Source: an uncultured Planctomycetales bacterium
GTDB taxonomy: Bacteria > Planctomycetota > Planctomycetia > Pirellulales > S012-138
DNA length: 21,031 nt
Reading direction: 5' to 3'
Assembly: GCA_937982665.1 (NCBI GenBank)
Contig: CALJLD010000117.1
Location: forward strand, 1 to 21,031
Shown here: piece after piece, positions 1-7,447 of the stretch
How positions within the stretch are numbered: position 1 is the stretch's first letter
How the letters are laid out: every line of letters starts with the position of its first letter
The notes under the pieces: model-generated
What the model was told of the DNA's origin: nothing
The model's database searches: none
The model's input: only the letters and a program-made list of their open reading frames with translations
Translations under genes and position numbers: made by a program

Positions 1-815
1 AGAAATCCAGCCACCATCGCCAGGCTGGTTGCCGCAATGCAGACGGCCGCTTGCAGCCACCACGCGGAATAAGCCGCGGCGGGTTGCATGTCACACGCCT
101 GACACACAGCCCAAAGGCTTCCGCCCAAGATTATCCAGCCCAAGATATGCGCCAGCCAGCCGGTGAGCATGACGCTGGTGTCCAATTTCCCCAAAGAGAC
201 TTGTTGCGAATCGTCTGTTGGTTTCGCCGTGGAGTTTTCGGATTCGGCGTTTTGTTTCCCGCTTCCGCCGACGCGCTTGAGTAACCAGGCGAAGACCGGC
301 GGCAATGTCGGCATCAACGATGCCACGGCCATGGCCAAGGCGAGCATGACGTACAACCATCGATCACGAAACAGAATCGCCATGATGCCTGCGCCCAGGA
401 AACCGCCGATGGCCATCATCGTGAGTGTTTCGTAGAACACGCTGGCGGCGGCAGTTCGGAAAGTGCAGCGGCGGTCTTTGAGCAATGCCACGCGCAGGAC
501 AACAACCATTGCTTTGCCTGGCACATATTTGCCCAAGTTGCCGACGAAGTACGCGGCTGCCAGCGGAAGCGCTTGTTGCGGTTGCCCCAAGACTTGCAGG
601 ACGCGCTTCCAAAACCAGGCCGCCGGCCAAAGTCCAAGTAGGTAGATGGCCATTGCCGAGACGAGCCAGGCCCAATGGATTTGCAGTTGGGCGGCGCGCG
701 ATTGGATTTCGTGCCAGGAATCCGCAAACGCCTCGTAGATGAAGAAGGCGACAATCGCCAGCACCGCCGCTTGCAGCAGTCGAATGAGCCAGCGACGAGT
801 GTTGGGATGCGACAT
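1..815 (-). CDS. Flippase-like LPG-synthase transmembrane domain protein (partial, 3' end outside window)
   Basis: The minus strand is open from an ATG at 813-815 to the window edge, giving 271 residues with no stop. The protein is strongly hydrophobic, with segments at about residues 10-30, 48-68, 84-110, 128-148, 152-178, 218-238 and 250-271. The motif GNLGKYVPGK (residues 92-101) resembles the conserved loop of the YbhN/AglD/MprF-type family (PF03706), which moves lipids or lipid-linked sugars across membranes. A hydrophilic Ser/Asn/Asp-rich loop lies at about residues 183-213. The family is about 300-340 residues, so only the C-terminal end should be missing. The reading frame stays open upstream of 815 but I see no better ATG there, and there is no clear Shine-Dalgarno site. 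It is divergent from argC, with 177 nt between the starts. The family assignment rests on motif and topology only; the substrate cannot be inferred. Confidence 0.75.
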   Translation of the reverse strand, partial: MSHPNTRRWLIRLLQAAVLAIVAFFIYEAFADSWHEIQSRAAQLQIHWAWLVSAMAIYLLGLWPAAWFWKRVLQVLGQPQQALPLAAAYFVGNLGKYVPGKAMVVVLRVALLKDRRCTFRTAAASVFYETLTMMAIGGFLGAGIMAILFRDRWLYVMLALAMAVASLMPTLPPVFAWLLKRVGGSGKQNAESENSTAKPTDDSQQVSLGKLDTSVMLTGWLAHILGWIILGGSLWAVCQACDMQPAAAYSAWWLQAAVCIAATSLAMVAGF

Positions 816-992
816 GCCCTGGGGCAGGTGATTCGAGCGTTGGCGAGTGGAAACGCCAGCAATCTCCGCGGGTTTGACGCCGCGCGAGCCATAGTTGACG
901 CTGGCTTGTCCAGATATACTCGCAAAGTGTATGCGTCGCCAGCCAGTCAGGCATCTGCGACAGCCTTCGTTTCGTTTGGGAAGTGCCCTGCC

Positions 993-2009
993 ATGACCAC
1001 TGTTGCCATCATTGGAGCCACTGGATACTCCGCCTTGGAGGTGATGAAAATCCTGTTGCGGCATCCGCATGCGGATATCACCACGGTCACCAGTCGCCAG
1101 GAAGGCAACCCTCACATTGCGGCCATACATCCCAGCCTGGCCGGACGGTTGGACCTGACTTGCGATAACCCCGCGGCGGAAGCCATCGCGGCTCGGGCGG
1201 AGTTTGCTTTCTGCTGTTTGCCGCATGCAGTTTCGGCTTCGTTTGTGCCGCGGCTGTTGGACGCCGGCTGTAAAGTGGTTGACTTGAGCGCGGACTATCG
1301 ACTTGATGACGCGGCGGAATACGAACAGTGGTACGGGGCAAAACATCCGGACGCCGCGCGATTGCCGGAGACCGTTTACGGACTGCCGGAGTTGTTTCGC
1401 GAAGAGATTCGCGGTGCGCAATTGGTGGCCAACCCAGGTTGTTATCCGACGTCGGCAATCCTGGCGCTGGCTCCGCTGTTGCGCAACAAGGTGATCAATG
1501 CGGAAACGATCATCATTGACAGCAAGAGCGGTGTCTCTGGTGCGGGACGCCAGCCCAAACTCACGACGCATTTCCCGGAATGCAACGAAAGTGTTTCGGC
1601 CTACAACGTGGGGCGGCATCGTCACACGCCGGAGATTGAGCTGATCCTCAGTAAAGCGGCCGGTGAAAAGACCCGCGTCATTTTCACACCGCATCTGATT
1701 CCCATGGACCGCGGCATTCTCTCGACAACGTATTCTGATCCGGCCGAAGGCACTTCGCCGCCGAGCGAAGATGCGCTGCTGGCCAGCTTGCGCGAGTTCT
1801 ACCACGAGCACCCGTTCGTGCGTGTTGTTGATCATCTGCCGGCCACCAAAGACACCGTCGGAACGAACTTCTGTGACGTGACTATCCGCGTTGTCCGCGG
1901 CAAGATTCTGACCATCAGTTGCCTGGACAATCTCATCAAAGGGGCGTCCGGCGCGGCCGTGCAGAACTTCAACTTGATGACGGGTATTGCCGAAATGACA
2001 GGGCTTTAG
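993..2009 (+). CDS. argC: N-acetyl-gamma-glutamyl-phosphate reductase
   Basis: This is the third enzyme of arginine synthesis: it reduces N-acetylglutamyl-5-phosphate to the semialdehyde with NADPH in the cytoplasm. The 338-residue product has the usual length of the family. It starts with a Rossmann nucleotide loop (VAIIGATGYSALE, residues 4-16). The catalytic cysteine is Cys150 in NPGCYPTSA, and HRHTPEIE (residues 209-216) carries the active-site histidine region. The frame extends upstream to 675, but the Rossmann strand begins right after the ATG at 993, and the upstream residues are not family-like, so 993 is the start. A weak purine stretch (GGGAAG, 978-983) is the only ribosome-site candidate. 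No other arg gene is next to it, which suggests a scattered arginine pathway, as is common in planctomycetes. Confidence 0.96.
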   Translation: MTTVAIIGATGYSALEVMKILLRHPHADITTVTSRQEGNPHIAAIHPSLAGRLDLTCDNPAAEAIAARAEFAFCCLPHAVSASFVPRLLDAGCKVVDLSADYRLDDAAEYEQWYGAKHPDAARLPETVYGLPELFREEIRGAQLVANPGCYPTSAILALAPLLRNKVINAETIIIDSKSGVSGAGRQPKLTTHFPECNESVSAYNVGRHRHTPEIELILSKAAGEKTRVIFTPHLIPMDRGILSTTYSDPAEGTSPPSEDALLASLREFYHEHPFVRVVDHLPATKDTVGTNFCDVTIRVVRGKILTISCLDNLIKGASGAAVQNFNLMTGIAEMTGL

Positions 2010-2023
2010 CTTCTCACGGCCAA

Positions 2024-2074
2024 GAGGTTTGGCGGCAAAACCTCGCGAATGTCGCTGCGCGTGCCGCCGCGACA
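2024..2074 (+). terminator. Two tandem stem-loops after argC
   Basis: The first inverted repeat has 7-bp arms, GAGGTTT (2024-2030) and AAACCTC (2038-2044), around a 7-nt loop, starting 15 nt after the argC stop. The second has 6-bp arms, TGTCGC (2050-2055) and GCGACA (2069-2074). Neither is followed by a T-run, so they are not classic intrinsic terminators. They could stabilise the 3' end of the argC mRNA or act as a weak terminator. Confidence 0.4.
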
Positions 2075-2108
2075 GCCTTGCACCCGTGCGGAGATGGTTT
2101 AGGTGGGC

Positions 2109-2213
2109 AACCTTTTCGGCCGCTTTGGAAACCATTCCCCGTGCGTCCGAAACCTTTCCGCATGCATCCGAAACCTTTTCAGACGCGATGGGAACCTTTT
2201 TCTTGCGCGGGCG
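2109..2213. repeat. Five 21-bp degenerate tandem repeats
   Basis: Five consecutive units of exactly 21 bp begin at 2109, 2130, 2151, 2172 and 2193. Each opens with AACC followed by a T-rich core (CCTTTTC, CCATTCC, CCTTTCC, CCTTTTC, CCTTTTT). The next 12 or so bases vary but usually end in GA or G-rich sequence. A decayed sixth unit may start at 2214. The period is two helical turns, so the cores would lie on one face of the DNA. Read as protein, one plus frame gives a heptad of the type xNLFxxx and another KPFxxxP, but there is no supporting gene. Confidence 0.8.
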
Positions 2214-2594
2214 AAAAACTTGCCAGCAACGATTGTTGGCGCTTTGAACAGTCTGCGCCATAGATTCCTCGCATCGTGTTGGCTTGAGTTGCGATCATCG
2301 TTAATCCAAATGTCAGCTTAGTTGCGCCAAATTGCCAGGGCTTCGATAAGTGTCCAGTCGTGTGACCATTGGCGTGGCGCGCATCGCGACCGCTGTTTGC
2401 GAGCCTGGGAATCTTGCAATGTTTCGGCAGTCTCCAGCCGCACAAACTCGAGGCGCTTTGCCCCTGTTAGTAAATAACCATTTGGGCAGCGCAGATTTGC
2501 ACTCGAAAATAAATATTTTTTGGGCGAGGCGGAGACCGAAGACTCGGGAAACCGCGCAAAGGATCAGGAAGTGGAGCGCATGGGAAAGCGATTC

Positions 2595-4292
2595 CTAGCC
2601 GTCCTCCGGCGATTGTGCGCTCTCCTCCTTCTGGAGGCGCGCTTCCGGCTTTGGTTCGGCGAAGTGATATGCTATCCGCCAGATGTGGTAGCCAATCCGG
2701 CGCAGCGAGCGCGCTGTATCCATGCGGGCGATCGCCACCGATGTGGTTAATTGAGAATCAGAAACTTGTTGCATCACCTGCACGCGATAGTCACGCATCG
2801 CCAGTTTCAGGTGGCGATTGGTTGCACGGATTTCTTGAGCCGGTTGCGGAGACAGAGGGAACTCCGCCTGCGTTAAGACACCAGCCGCTGCTATGAGTTG
2901 TTTCGCCATGTGCCGTAGCTCAGCATCCTCCTGGCTACGACTCAAGCGCCCGTGTTCGCGTACTCGTGCTTCGATCCGCCGGAGGTGGTCCAGGATGTGC
3001 ATGCTGGCAACGTACTGTGCGATTTGTGGCGGCTTTTCAAAGCGCGAAGCCAGGTCTTGCAGATAATTGTTGCACTCGTTGATGGCTGCCTGAGCGTCAT
3101 CCAATTGCCGCAGGTTGGGTTCGGAATCCGCTTTCGCCAAGCGCTTTTGCAATTCAACGACCACAGCTTGGGCAATTTCCCACAAAGTCTGGCTCGCTGC
3201 GTTGATTGCAACCGCCGGGTTCTTCAGCAGCGATCGATCCAATTGTTTGGTCAACGGGTTTCCCCGCTCGGGGAAAATGCGGATCAGCAGGTTGGCAAAC
3301 CGTCCGGCCAACGGCAGAACGCCGACGACGCCCAAGAAATTGAAGAACGTGTGGAAGCCAACCAGAACCAACTCCGGGTCGGTCTCTCGGGCTGTGGGGA
3401 GCAAGTACTCAATGGATTTCATGTAGGGCGTGAGTAAAAGAAACGCGCCGATACCGGTCAGCGTGTTGTAAATCACGTGCGCAAATCCAGTGCGCCGTGC
3501 CTGGACGTTGCCGCCAATTGTCGCCAGCGCCGCGGTGGCGGTGGTGCCAACGTCCATGCCAATCACCATCGCCGCGGCCTGGTTGAGCGAAATGGTGTTG
3601 GTGTGAACGGCAGCCAGGGCCGTGGCAACGCCGGCGCTTGAGGACTGGGTAACAATCGTGATGACGAGTCCCAGCAAGACGAGCAACAAACGGCCACCGA
3701 AGGTATCGTTGGGAAAGTGCTCAGGAGTGATATGGCCCTGCAACCCAACCAGGCCATCCTGCAGAAGACCAATCCCAACAAAGATCAATCCGAAACCGGC
3801 CAGCGTGGTTCCAATGTGCTCGAGCCGTGTACCGCCGGTCAATCTAAGAAAGGCGCCAATCAGAATCAGCGGTAGTAGCGCCGTGCCCAAGCTGAGTTTG
3901 AATCCAACAAGTGCCACCAGCCAGCCGGTAATAGTGGTTCCAAAGTTGGCACCAAAGATCACACCCAACGCCTGTGAAAACTCCAGGAGGCCAGCGCCAA
4001 CAAAGCCGACGGCAGCCACGGTCGTAGCGCTGGATGACTGCAACAGGGCCGTCGCGCACGCACCGGTGATGGCTCCCTTTGTGGGACTATTAACAAATCG
4101 GCTGAGTAGGCTCCGCAGTTTGTCGTTGGCCAATTGGCGCAATGCCCCTGTCATTAAAGACATGCCAAACAGGAACAGGCCGAGCCCCCCAACGGCAAGT
4201 GCAATTGCTGATGTCACAACGTAGTCCGATTTCCTTGCCGCGCTGTTGCGCACAATCGAATGTGCCAGGCGTTTATGTGGCGCCTGCGGCAC
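2595..4292 (-). CDS. Na+/phosphate symporter family protein with PhoU-like C-terminal domain
   Basis: The protein is an inner-membrane transporter of the NptA/YjbB type, which couples phosphate movement to sodium. Two inverted Na/Pi-cotransporter repeats are visible, each with the diagnostic QSSS motif: LLQSSSATT (residues 83-91) and VTQSSSAGV (214-222), each followed by a GxNFGTT or GMDVGTT loop (114-120 and 245-251). Residues from about 350 to 545 are helical and hydrophilic and resemble the PhoU-like domain often fused to these transporters. The start is uncertain: 4292 is a GTG, and in-frame GTG codons at residues 14 and 26 are alternatives. The last sits directly before the first membrane segment and has a distant AAGGAA upstream. 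The upstream gene ends 30 nt away on the same strand, so the two may be cotranscribed. Confidence 0.92.
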   Translation of the reverse strand: MPQAPHKRLAHSIVRNSAARKSDYVVTSAIALAVGGLGLFLFGMSLMTGALRQLANDKLRSLLSRFVNSPTKGAITGACATALLQSSSATTVAAVGFVGAGLLEFSQALGVIFGANFGTTITGWLVALVGFKLSLGTALLPLILIGAFLRLTGGTRLEHIGTTLAGFGLIFVGIGLLQDGLVGLQGHITPEHFPNDTFGGRLLLVLLGLVITIVTQSSSAGVATALAAVHTNTISLNQAAAMVIGMDVGTTATAALATIGGNVQARRTGFAHVIYNTLTGIGAFLLLTPYMKSIEYLLPTARETDPELVLVGFHTFFNFLGVVGVLPLAGRFANLLIRIFPERGNPLTKQLDRSLLKNPAVAINAASQTLWEIAQAVVVELQKRLAKADSEPNLRQLDDAQAAINECNNYLQDLASRFEKPPQIAQYVASMHILDHLRRIEARVREHGRLSRSQEDAELRHMAKQLIAAAGVLTQAEFPLSPQPAQEIRATNRHLKLAMRDYRVQVMQQVSDSQLTTSVAIARMDTARSLRRIGYHIWRIAYHFAEPKPEARLQKEESAQSPEDG

Positions 4293-4322
4293 TGTGCACT
4301 AGTGGATCCTCGCGACTATTAC

Positions 4323-5282
4323 TTAGCGCAAGTCTTGGTCGACCACATAATACTCGAAGCCGCCGCGACCGTCGCTGCGAATGGCGAAGCGCGTGCGAAG
4401 AATGTCAGTGGCCGAGCGCTGTTCAAAATCCAGTTCGAGCTGGGCCAGGCGGTCTTCAAGTTCGCGCGGATAGAAGTGACCGATGATCAGGTCCGCCGGA
4501 TCGATGTTCGCTTTCTGAAGCAACGAGCGATCATATTGTTGCAGCGTGCCGGAGGACCAATGGAAGCGGAGCCGATCCTCGTCTTCATGCGCCTCTTCCG
4601 CAAGCGCCGGCTGGCGGACCTGAGGAGATGCCGCGGAAAGATTGCTGATGAAATAGAGCCGCCCTTTGCCGAATGCGCCGAGTTCAATCTGGAAATGATC
4701 GAGTTGGCGAGCATAGGCAGTCAGGTTGGTTTGATCGTAAAGGATTACCCAACGGTCTTCACGCGGGATACTACTGCTGATGCCGGGGCCGTTGCCGCGG
4801 CGAGGGCTTGTTCCGGTGCCCGTTGATCCACCAGAGCGGCCACCGTCTTGCACGTCAGATGCAAACGGATCCATGAATTGCGCGAACTGTTGACCAAGCA
4901 CATCATGCACCATGGTGAATGCCTGTTCGATTTGATTTGTTTCAATATCGGTTTGCTGCGAGGCCTGCTCGGCCATCGGCATATTCAAATCCATGCCGCG
5001 CGGATCGGTGCCGTCCGGCTCGCCACCGCTGGGGCCTGCCTGATAGATGGGCCGCGCTGTGGCAACGCTCAAAGTCTGCGTTGTCAACCAGAGAAAGAAC
5101 ACGCAGAAGAGCAGCGTGCTTGTGAGGATCAACGAGGACAGCAGCCACGCGGCCACGCGGTCATACCTCGTCGCGATGAGTTTGGTGCGGCGGTTGTTGC
5201 GCGCAGTCGATGAAGATTGCGAAGATTGTGGATTTGAAGACGATTGATTTGAAGTCGATGGATTCGAGGACGCTGGAGACAT
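4323..5282 (-). CDS. Single-pass membrane protein of unknown function with conserved C-terminal domain
   Basis: I do not recognise a characterised function. The 319-residue product has a low-complexity Ser/Asn/Pro/Gln N-terminus (1-30) and a basic patch (30-43). One membrane segment spans about 44-67, and an acidic, Gly-rich linker runs from 82 to 172. The C-terminal part is a compact domain of about 145 residues starting at DRWVILYD (176-183) and containing ARQLDHFQIELG (191-202). From memory, proteins with such a domain occur widely in planctomycetes, often near ExbB/ExbD-type genes, but I cannot verify this. The topology implies a short cytoplasmic tail and an extracytoplasmic domain. The frame extends upstream to 5384, but the ATG at 5280-5282 is chosen because AAAGGA lies 6 nt before it. 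It precedes the phosphate symporter by 30 nt. Confidence 0.8.
   Translation of the reverse strand: MSPASSNPSTSNQSSSNPQSSQSSSTARNNRRTKLIATRYDRVAAWLLSSLILTSTLLFCVFFLWLTTQTLSVATARPIYQAGPSGGEPDGTDPRGMDLNMPMAEQASQQTDIETNQIEQAFTMVHDVLGQQFAQFMDPFASDVQDGGRSGGSTGTGTSPRRGNGPGISSSIPREDRWVILYDQTNLTAYARQLDHFQIELGAFGKGRLYFISNLSAASPQVRQPALAEEAHEDEDRLRFHWSSGTLQQYDRSLLQKANIDPADLIIGHFYPRELEDRLAQLELDFEQRSATDILRTRFAIRSDGRGGFEYYVVDQDLR
5231..5275. repeat. Three 15-bp imperfect repeats in the coding N-terminus
   Basis: Three 15-bp units start at 5231, 5246 and 5261 (GATTTGAAGACGATT, GATTTGAAGTCGATG, GATTCGAGGACGCTG on the plus strand). They lie in frame at the N-terminus of the single-pass membrane protein and encode the pentads ASSNP, STSNQ and SSSNP. 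This suggests growth of the low-complexity tail by slippage. Confidence 0.7.
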
Positions 5283-5475
5283 GATGAGTCCTTTCCGAAG
5301 GTATTCGGAGAAAGCCTTCGCGCATGGGTTGCGCACGACGAAGCGCAGCAATGCTTGGAAGAGCTTTCCGGGGGGAGCCAGCAAACGTGGCTGAAGGGAA
5401 GGGATTGTTGAGGTGGGAAATCGGCGAGAGCTGCCATCGCCAATTCAGCGCTAAGCATAGAGGACTTGGCTGTCG

Positions 5476-5528
5476 CCCGTCAAGAAAAAGTGGGGAAGCT
5501 TGATTCCCGCCTTCTTGGGCATGACGGG
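5476..5528 (-). terminator. Composite hairpin with T-run after the EF-hand lipoprotein gene
   Basis: On the minus strand, 12 nt after the lipoprotein stop, an outer inverted repeat (CCCGTCA at 5522-5528 as read on minus, matched by TGACGGG, plus an AAGAA/TTCTT extension past a 5-nt bulge) encloses an inner hairpin. The inner hairpin is GGGAA, a 6-nt loop and TTCCC, followed shortly by CTTTTTCTT. The inner stem is short, but the T-run and position fit an intrinsic terminator separating the DUF1549/EF-hand pair from the next gene. Confidence 0.5.
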
Positions 5529-5539
5529 AGTTGCACGGA

Positions 5540-7432
5540 TCAAAACTGGCCGGCGGCCAGGGCTTCCTGACGATCAATCAGGCCGTCGTTGTTCTCGTCC
5601 AGTGTCTTGAATTGTTCGTCCGAGCCGAGGAACTCACGGCGGCTGATGTCACCATCATCATTGGTGTCCATGGAATCAAACCAGCGCAGTTCTTCAACCG
5701 GCGGCGCTTCCTCTGCTGTGCCGTCCGCGCGGCGAACCTCCACGCTGATGGTTGTCGGCAACTCGCGGTAGCGGACAACGCCATCGCCATCGGCATCCAA
5801 AGACATCAGCCGCTGCTCGGCCGATTGCATTTCGCGCGCGGTTACGCGGCCGTCCGTATTGACGTCCAGCGCCGCGAAGGCCGAATGTTCCTCGCCGCGG
5901 ACTGCGATTGTGACGTTGGTCAAGCGCGTGGCCTGATTCCAAGTGAGCACCGGCACAATCTCTTCCGCCACAAGCATTTCATTGTCGTCCGCGTCAAGAA
6001 TGGCAAAGCGATCACCGGAAGCACCGGGAAAAGCGTTCGCCTCGGTTGCGTCCAGGTAGCCATCACCATTGGCGTCCAGGCGGCGGACAAACTGCATGGC
6101 CGCCTGTTGGATGGATTCGTCTCCGCCGGCATCAGCCGCGCGAAAGGCAATCTGCGATCCGGAGATTTCGAACCGTGCTCGATTGGGCGATGGCGGATCA
6201 TCCGCGGCAGGAGTCAACAGCGAGACCTCCGGCAAGACGTGCAAGCCGGCGGGGCGGAATTCGCTGCTGCCGAAATTGACGTTCAAGATGACATGCGGGG
6301 CGATCTCGGCCAGCCGCGCCACCTCGTTAGTACGGAGATAGCCGTCCCCGTCCAGGTCCATGTTGTCAAATAACTCCGGGTCCAGCGGAAAGCTGGCCGG
6401 GGAAAGTTCTCCGTCCACGTAATATCGCTGGTCAAGCTGATAGGAAATGGTATTCCAATTGGCCAAGTCAGTGAGATGCACACTCAACAGCGGCACGGAT
6501 TCCCGGGCGTTGTCCCCGCTCAGTTGCGAAGGCAAGATATCGCGCAAGCTGATGACTTCGTCGTCGTCCGTGTCGTGCCGGTTTAAGAATCCACTCACGG
6601 CACGAGCTTCCTCAGACGTCAGCTGCCCGTTGAGGTCGGTATCCATGGAACGCCACCACCGATCAAGCACGGTCCGAGTAGCCGCGCTGTCAAACGTGAT
6701 TGTGGCGCCAGCTTCGTCCATTTCGCTGGAGACGTAGGCACGCACTTCATCCGCTTCCACGGTTCCGTTGGAGTTGGAATCCCAGCGTGCGATCTGCGCA
6801 GCAAGATCTTCATCTGCGGCAGGCAATTGGTTTAGCCGCAGTCCGATGAAACGCACATCCTGCAGTGCCTGCTCCCAAGTAAGCGGTTCGCTGCTTTCGG
6901 TCTGTAGGAGCCGTTGAATGAGACCGTCAATCACGGCCATGTACGGCGCGCCGTCAATCGCGATCACCAAATCGACAAGCAACGGCCCCTGAGGAGTGAA
7001 GAACAAGAACCGCTCAGTCGCCTGATCCAGATCAAACGGAGGCGCGGTGCTTTGCGAATCGGTCGCGTTGCCTGGATCGGCGTCAGTCACCGCATCCGCG
7101 GTGTTAGTGCCATCACCTTCGCCAGTTTGCGACGCCGTTGCATCTTCACCATTAGCACTGTCTTCCGGCGTCTGGCCATCCCGAGTTGTTACATCTTCGG
7201 CAGACTTGTCTTTGAAGTTCTCCGCAGCTTTGTCTGGCGGGGCTTTCGTGTTTGCCTGATCGGCAGGCTTGTCGCCGCAACCGGACATAGCCGTGATGCT
7301 GAGCAACAGGACCAGCATCAGAGCGCGGTGACAGCTGCCGGCTATAAAGCTGCCGGTTATGTTGCGAGCAATCACAAGAATCGGCCGTATGGATGCCGGC
7401 GCCCAAGCGTGGCCGTCAGGGAGATGGCACAT
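5540..7432 (-). CDS. EF-hand repeat lipoprotein
   Basis: The product is a secreted, probably lipid-anchored calcium-binding protein. About ten EF-hand-type loops of the pattern DxDxDGxxxxxE can be read in order: DSNSNGTVEADE, DTDLNGQLTSEE, DTDDDEVISLRD, DLDGDGYLRTNE, DANGDGYLDATE, DADDNEMLVAEE, DVNTDGRVTARE, DADGDGVVRYRE, DTNDDGDISRRE and DENNDGLIDRQE. Loops 3 and 6 depart from consensus at the glycine. A hydrophobic stretch ends in SITAMSGC, a lipobox with the acylated Cys at residue 52 of the longest reading. An Asp/Glu/Ala/Thr-rich linker of about 90 residues follows. The start is uncertain: 7432 (ATG) gives an overlong n-region, while GTG at 7375 or ATG at 7318 fits a lipoprotein signal better. 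It lies 15 nt after the DUF1549 gene and is surely in its operon. EF-hand proteins are expanded in planctomycetes; no enzyme domain is visible. Confidence 0.88.
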   Translation of the reverse strand: MCHLPDGHAWAPASIRPILVIARNITGSFIAGSCHRALMLVLLLSITAMSGCGDKPADQANTKAPPDKAAENFKDKSAEDVTTRDGQTPEDSANGEDATASQTGEGDGTNTADAVTDADPGNATDSQSTAPPFDLDQATERFLFFTPQGPLLVDLVIAIDGAPYMAVIDGLIQRLLQTESSEPLTWEQALQDVRFIGLRLNQLPAADEDLAAQIARWDSNSNGTVEADEVRAYVSSEMDEAGATITFDSAATRTVLDRWWRSMDTDLNGQLTSEEARAVSGFLNRHDTDDDEVISLRDILPSQLSGDNARESVPLLSVHLTDLANWNTISYQLDQRYYVDGELSPASFPLDPELFDNMDLDGDGYLRTNEVARLAEIAPHVILNVNFGSSEFRPAGLHVLPEVSLLTPAADDPPSPNRARFEISGSQIAFRAADAGGDESIQQAAMQFVRRLDANGDGYLDATEANAFPGASGDRFAILDADDNEMLVAEEIVPVLTWNQATRLTNVTIAVRGEEHSAFAALDVNTDGRVTAREMQSAEQRLMSLDADGDGVVRYRELPTTISVEVRRADGTAEEAPPVEELRWFDSMDTNDDGDISRREFLGSDEQFKTLDENNDGLIDRQEALAAGQF

Positions 7433-7447
7433 GGATCCGCCCCCAAC

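Larger units (their letters stand above)
2010..2594. other. Convergent intergenic region, no convincing gene
   Basis: This 585-base gap lies between the 3' ends of argC (plus) and the phosphate symporter (minus). It holds two stem-loops just after argC, a five-unit 21-bp tandem repeat, and an A/T-rich patch around 2466-2520 that is unusual in this GC-rich stretch. Several reading frames of 70-114 codons are open, but none has a ribosome site, a recognisable domain or a preferred frame. All three plus frames are open across the repeat simply because its period is a multiple of three. I therefore call no gene here. Confidence 0.7.

Noticed and set aside
895..920. argC promoter TTGACG with TATACT
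   Set aside because: Both boxes look good but the spacer is only 14 bp, too short for a standard housekeeping promoter.
364..954. 196-codon minus-strand frame overlapping the flippase-like gene
   Set aside because: Its translation is Arg/Pro/His-rich shadow sequence, whereas the other frame of the same strand gives a coherent membrane protein with a family motif.
675..992. N-terminal extension of ArgC
   Set aside because: The open frame upstream of 993 overlaps the divergent membrane gene and lacks family similarity; the Rossmann strand starts right at the ATG at 993.
2109..2213. CRISPR array
   Set aside because: Units are contiguous 21-mers with decayed sequence and no constant repeat separated by unique spacers; no cas gene nearby.
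2179..2445. 88-codon minus-strand reading frame across the 21-bp array
   Set aside because: No ribosome site, no recognisable domain, and it covers the repeat array on the opposite strand; length is expected by chance in GC-rich DNA.
4296..4310. ACTAGTGGATCC, resembling a cloning-vector polylinker
   Set aside because: Only 12 bases match and both flanks are coherent chromosomal genes, so chance is more likely than vector contamination.
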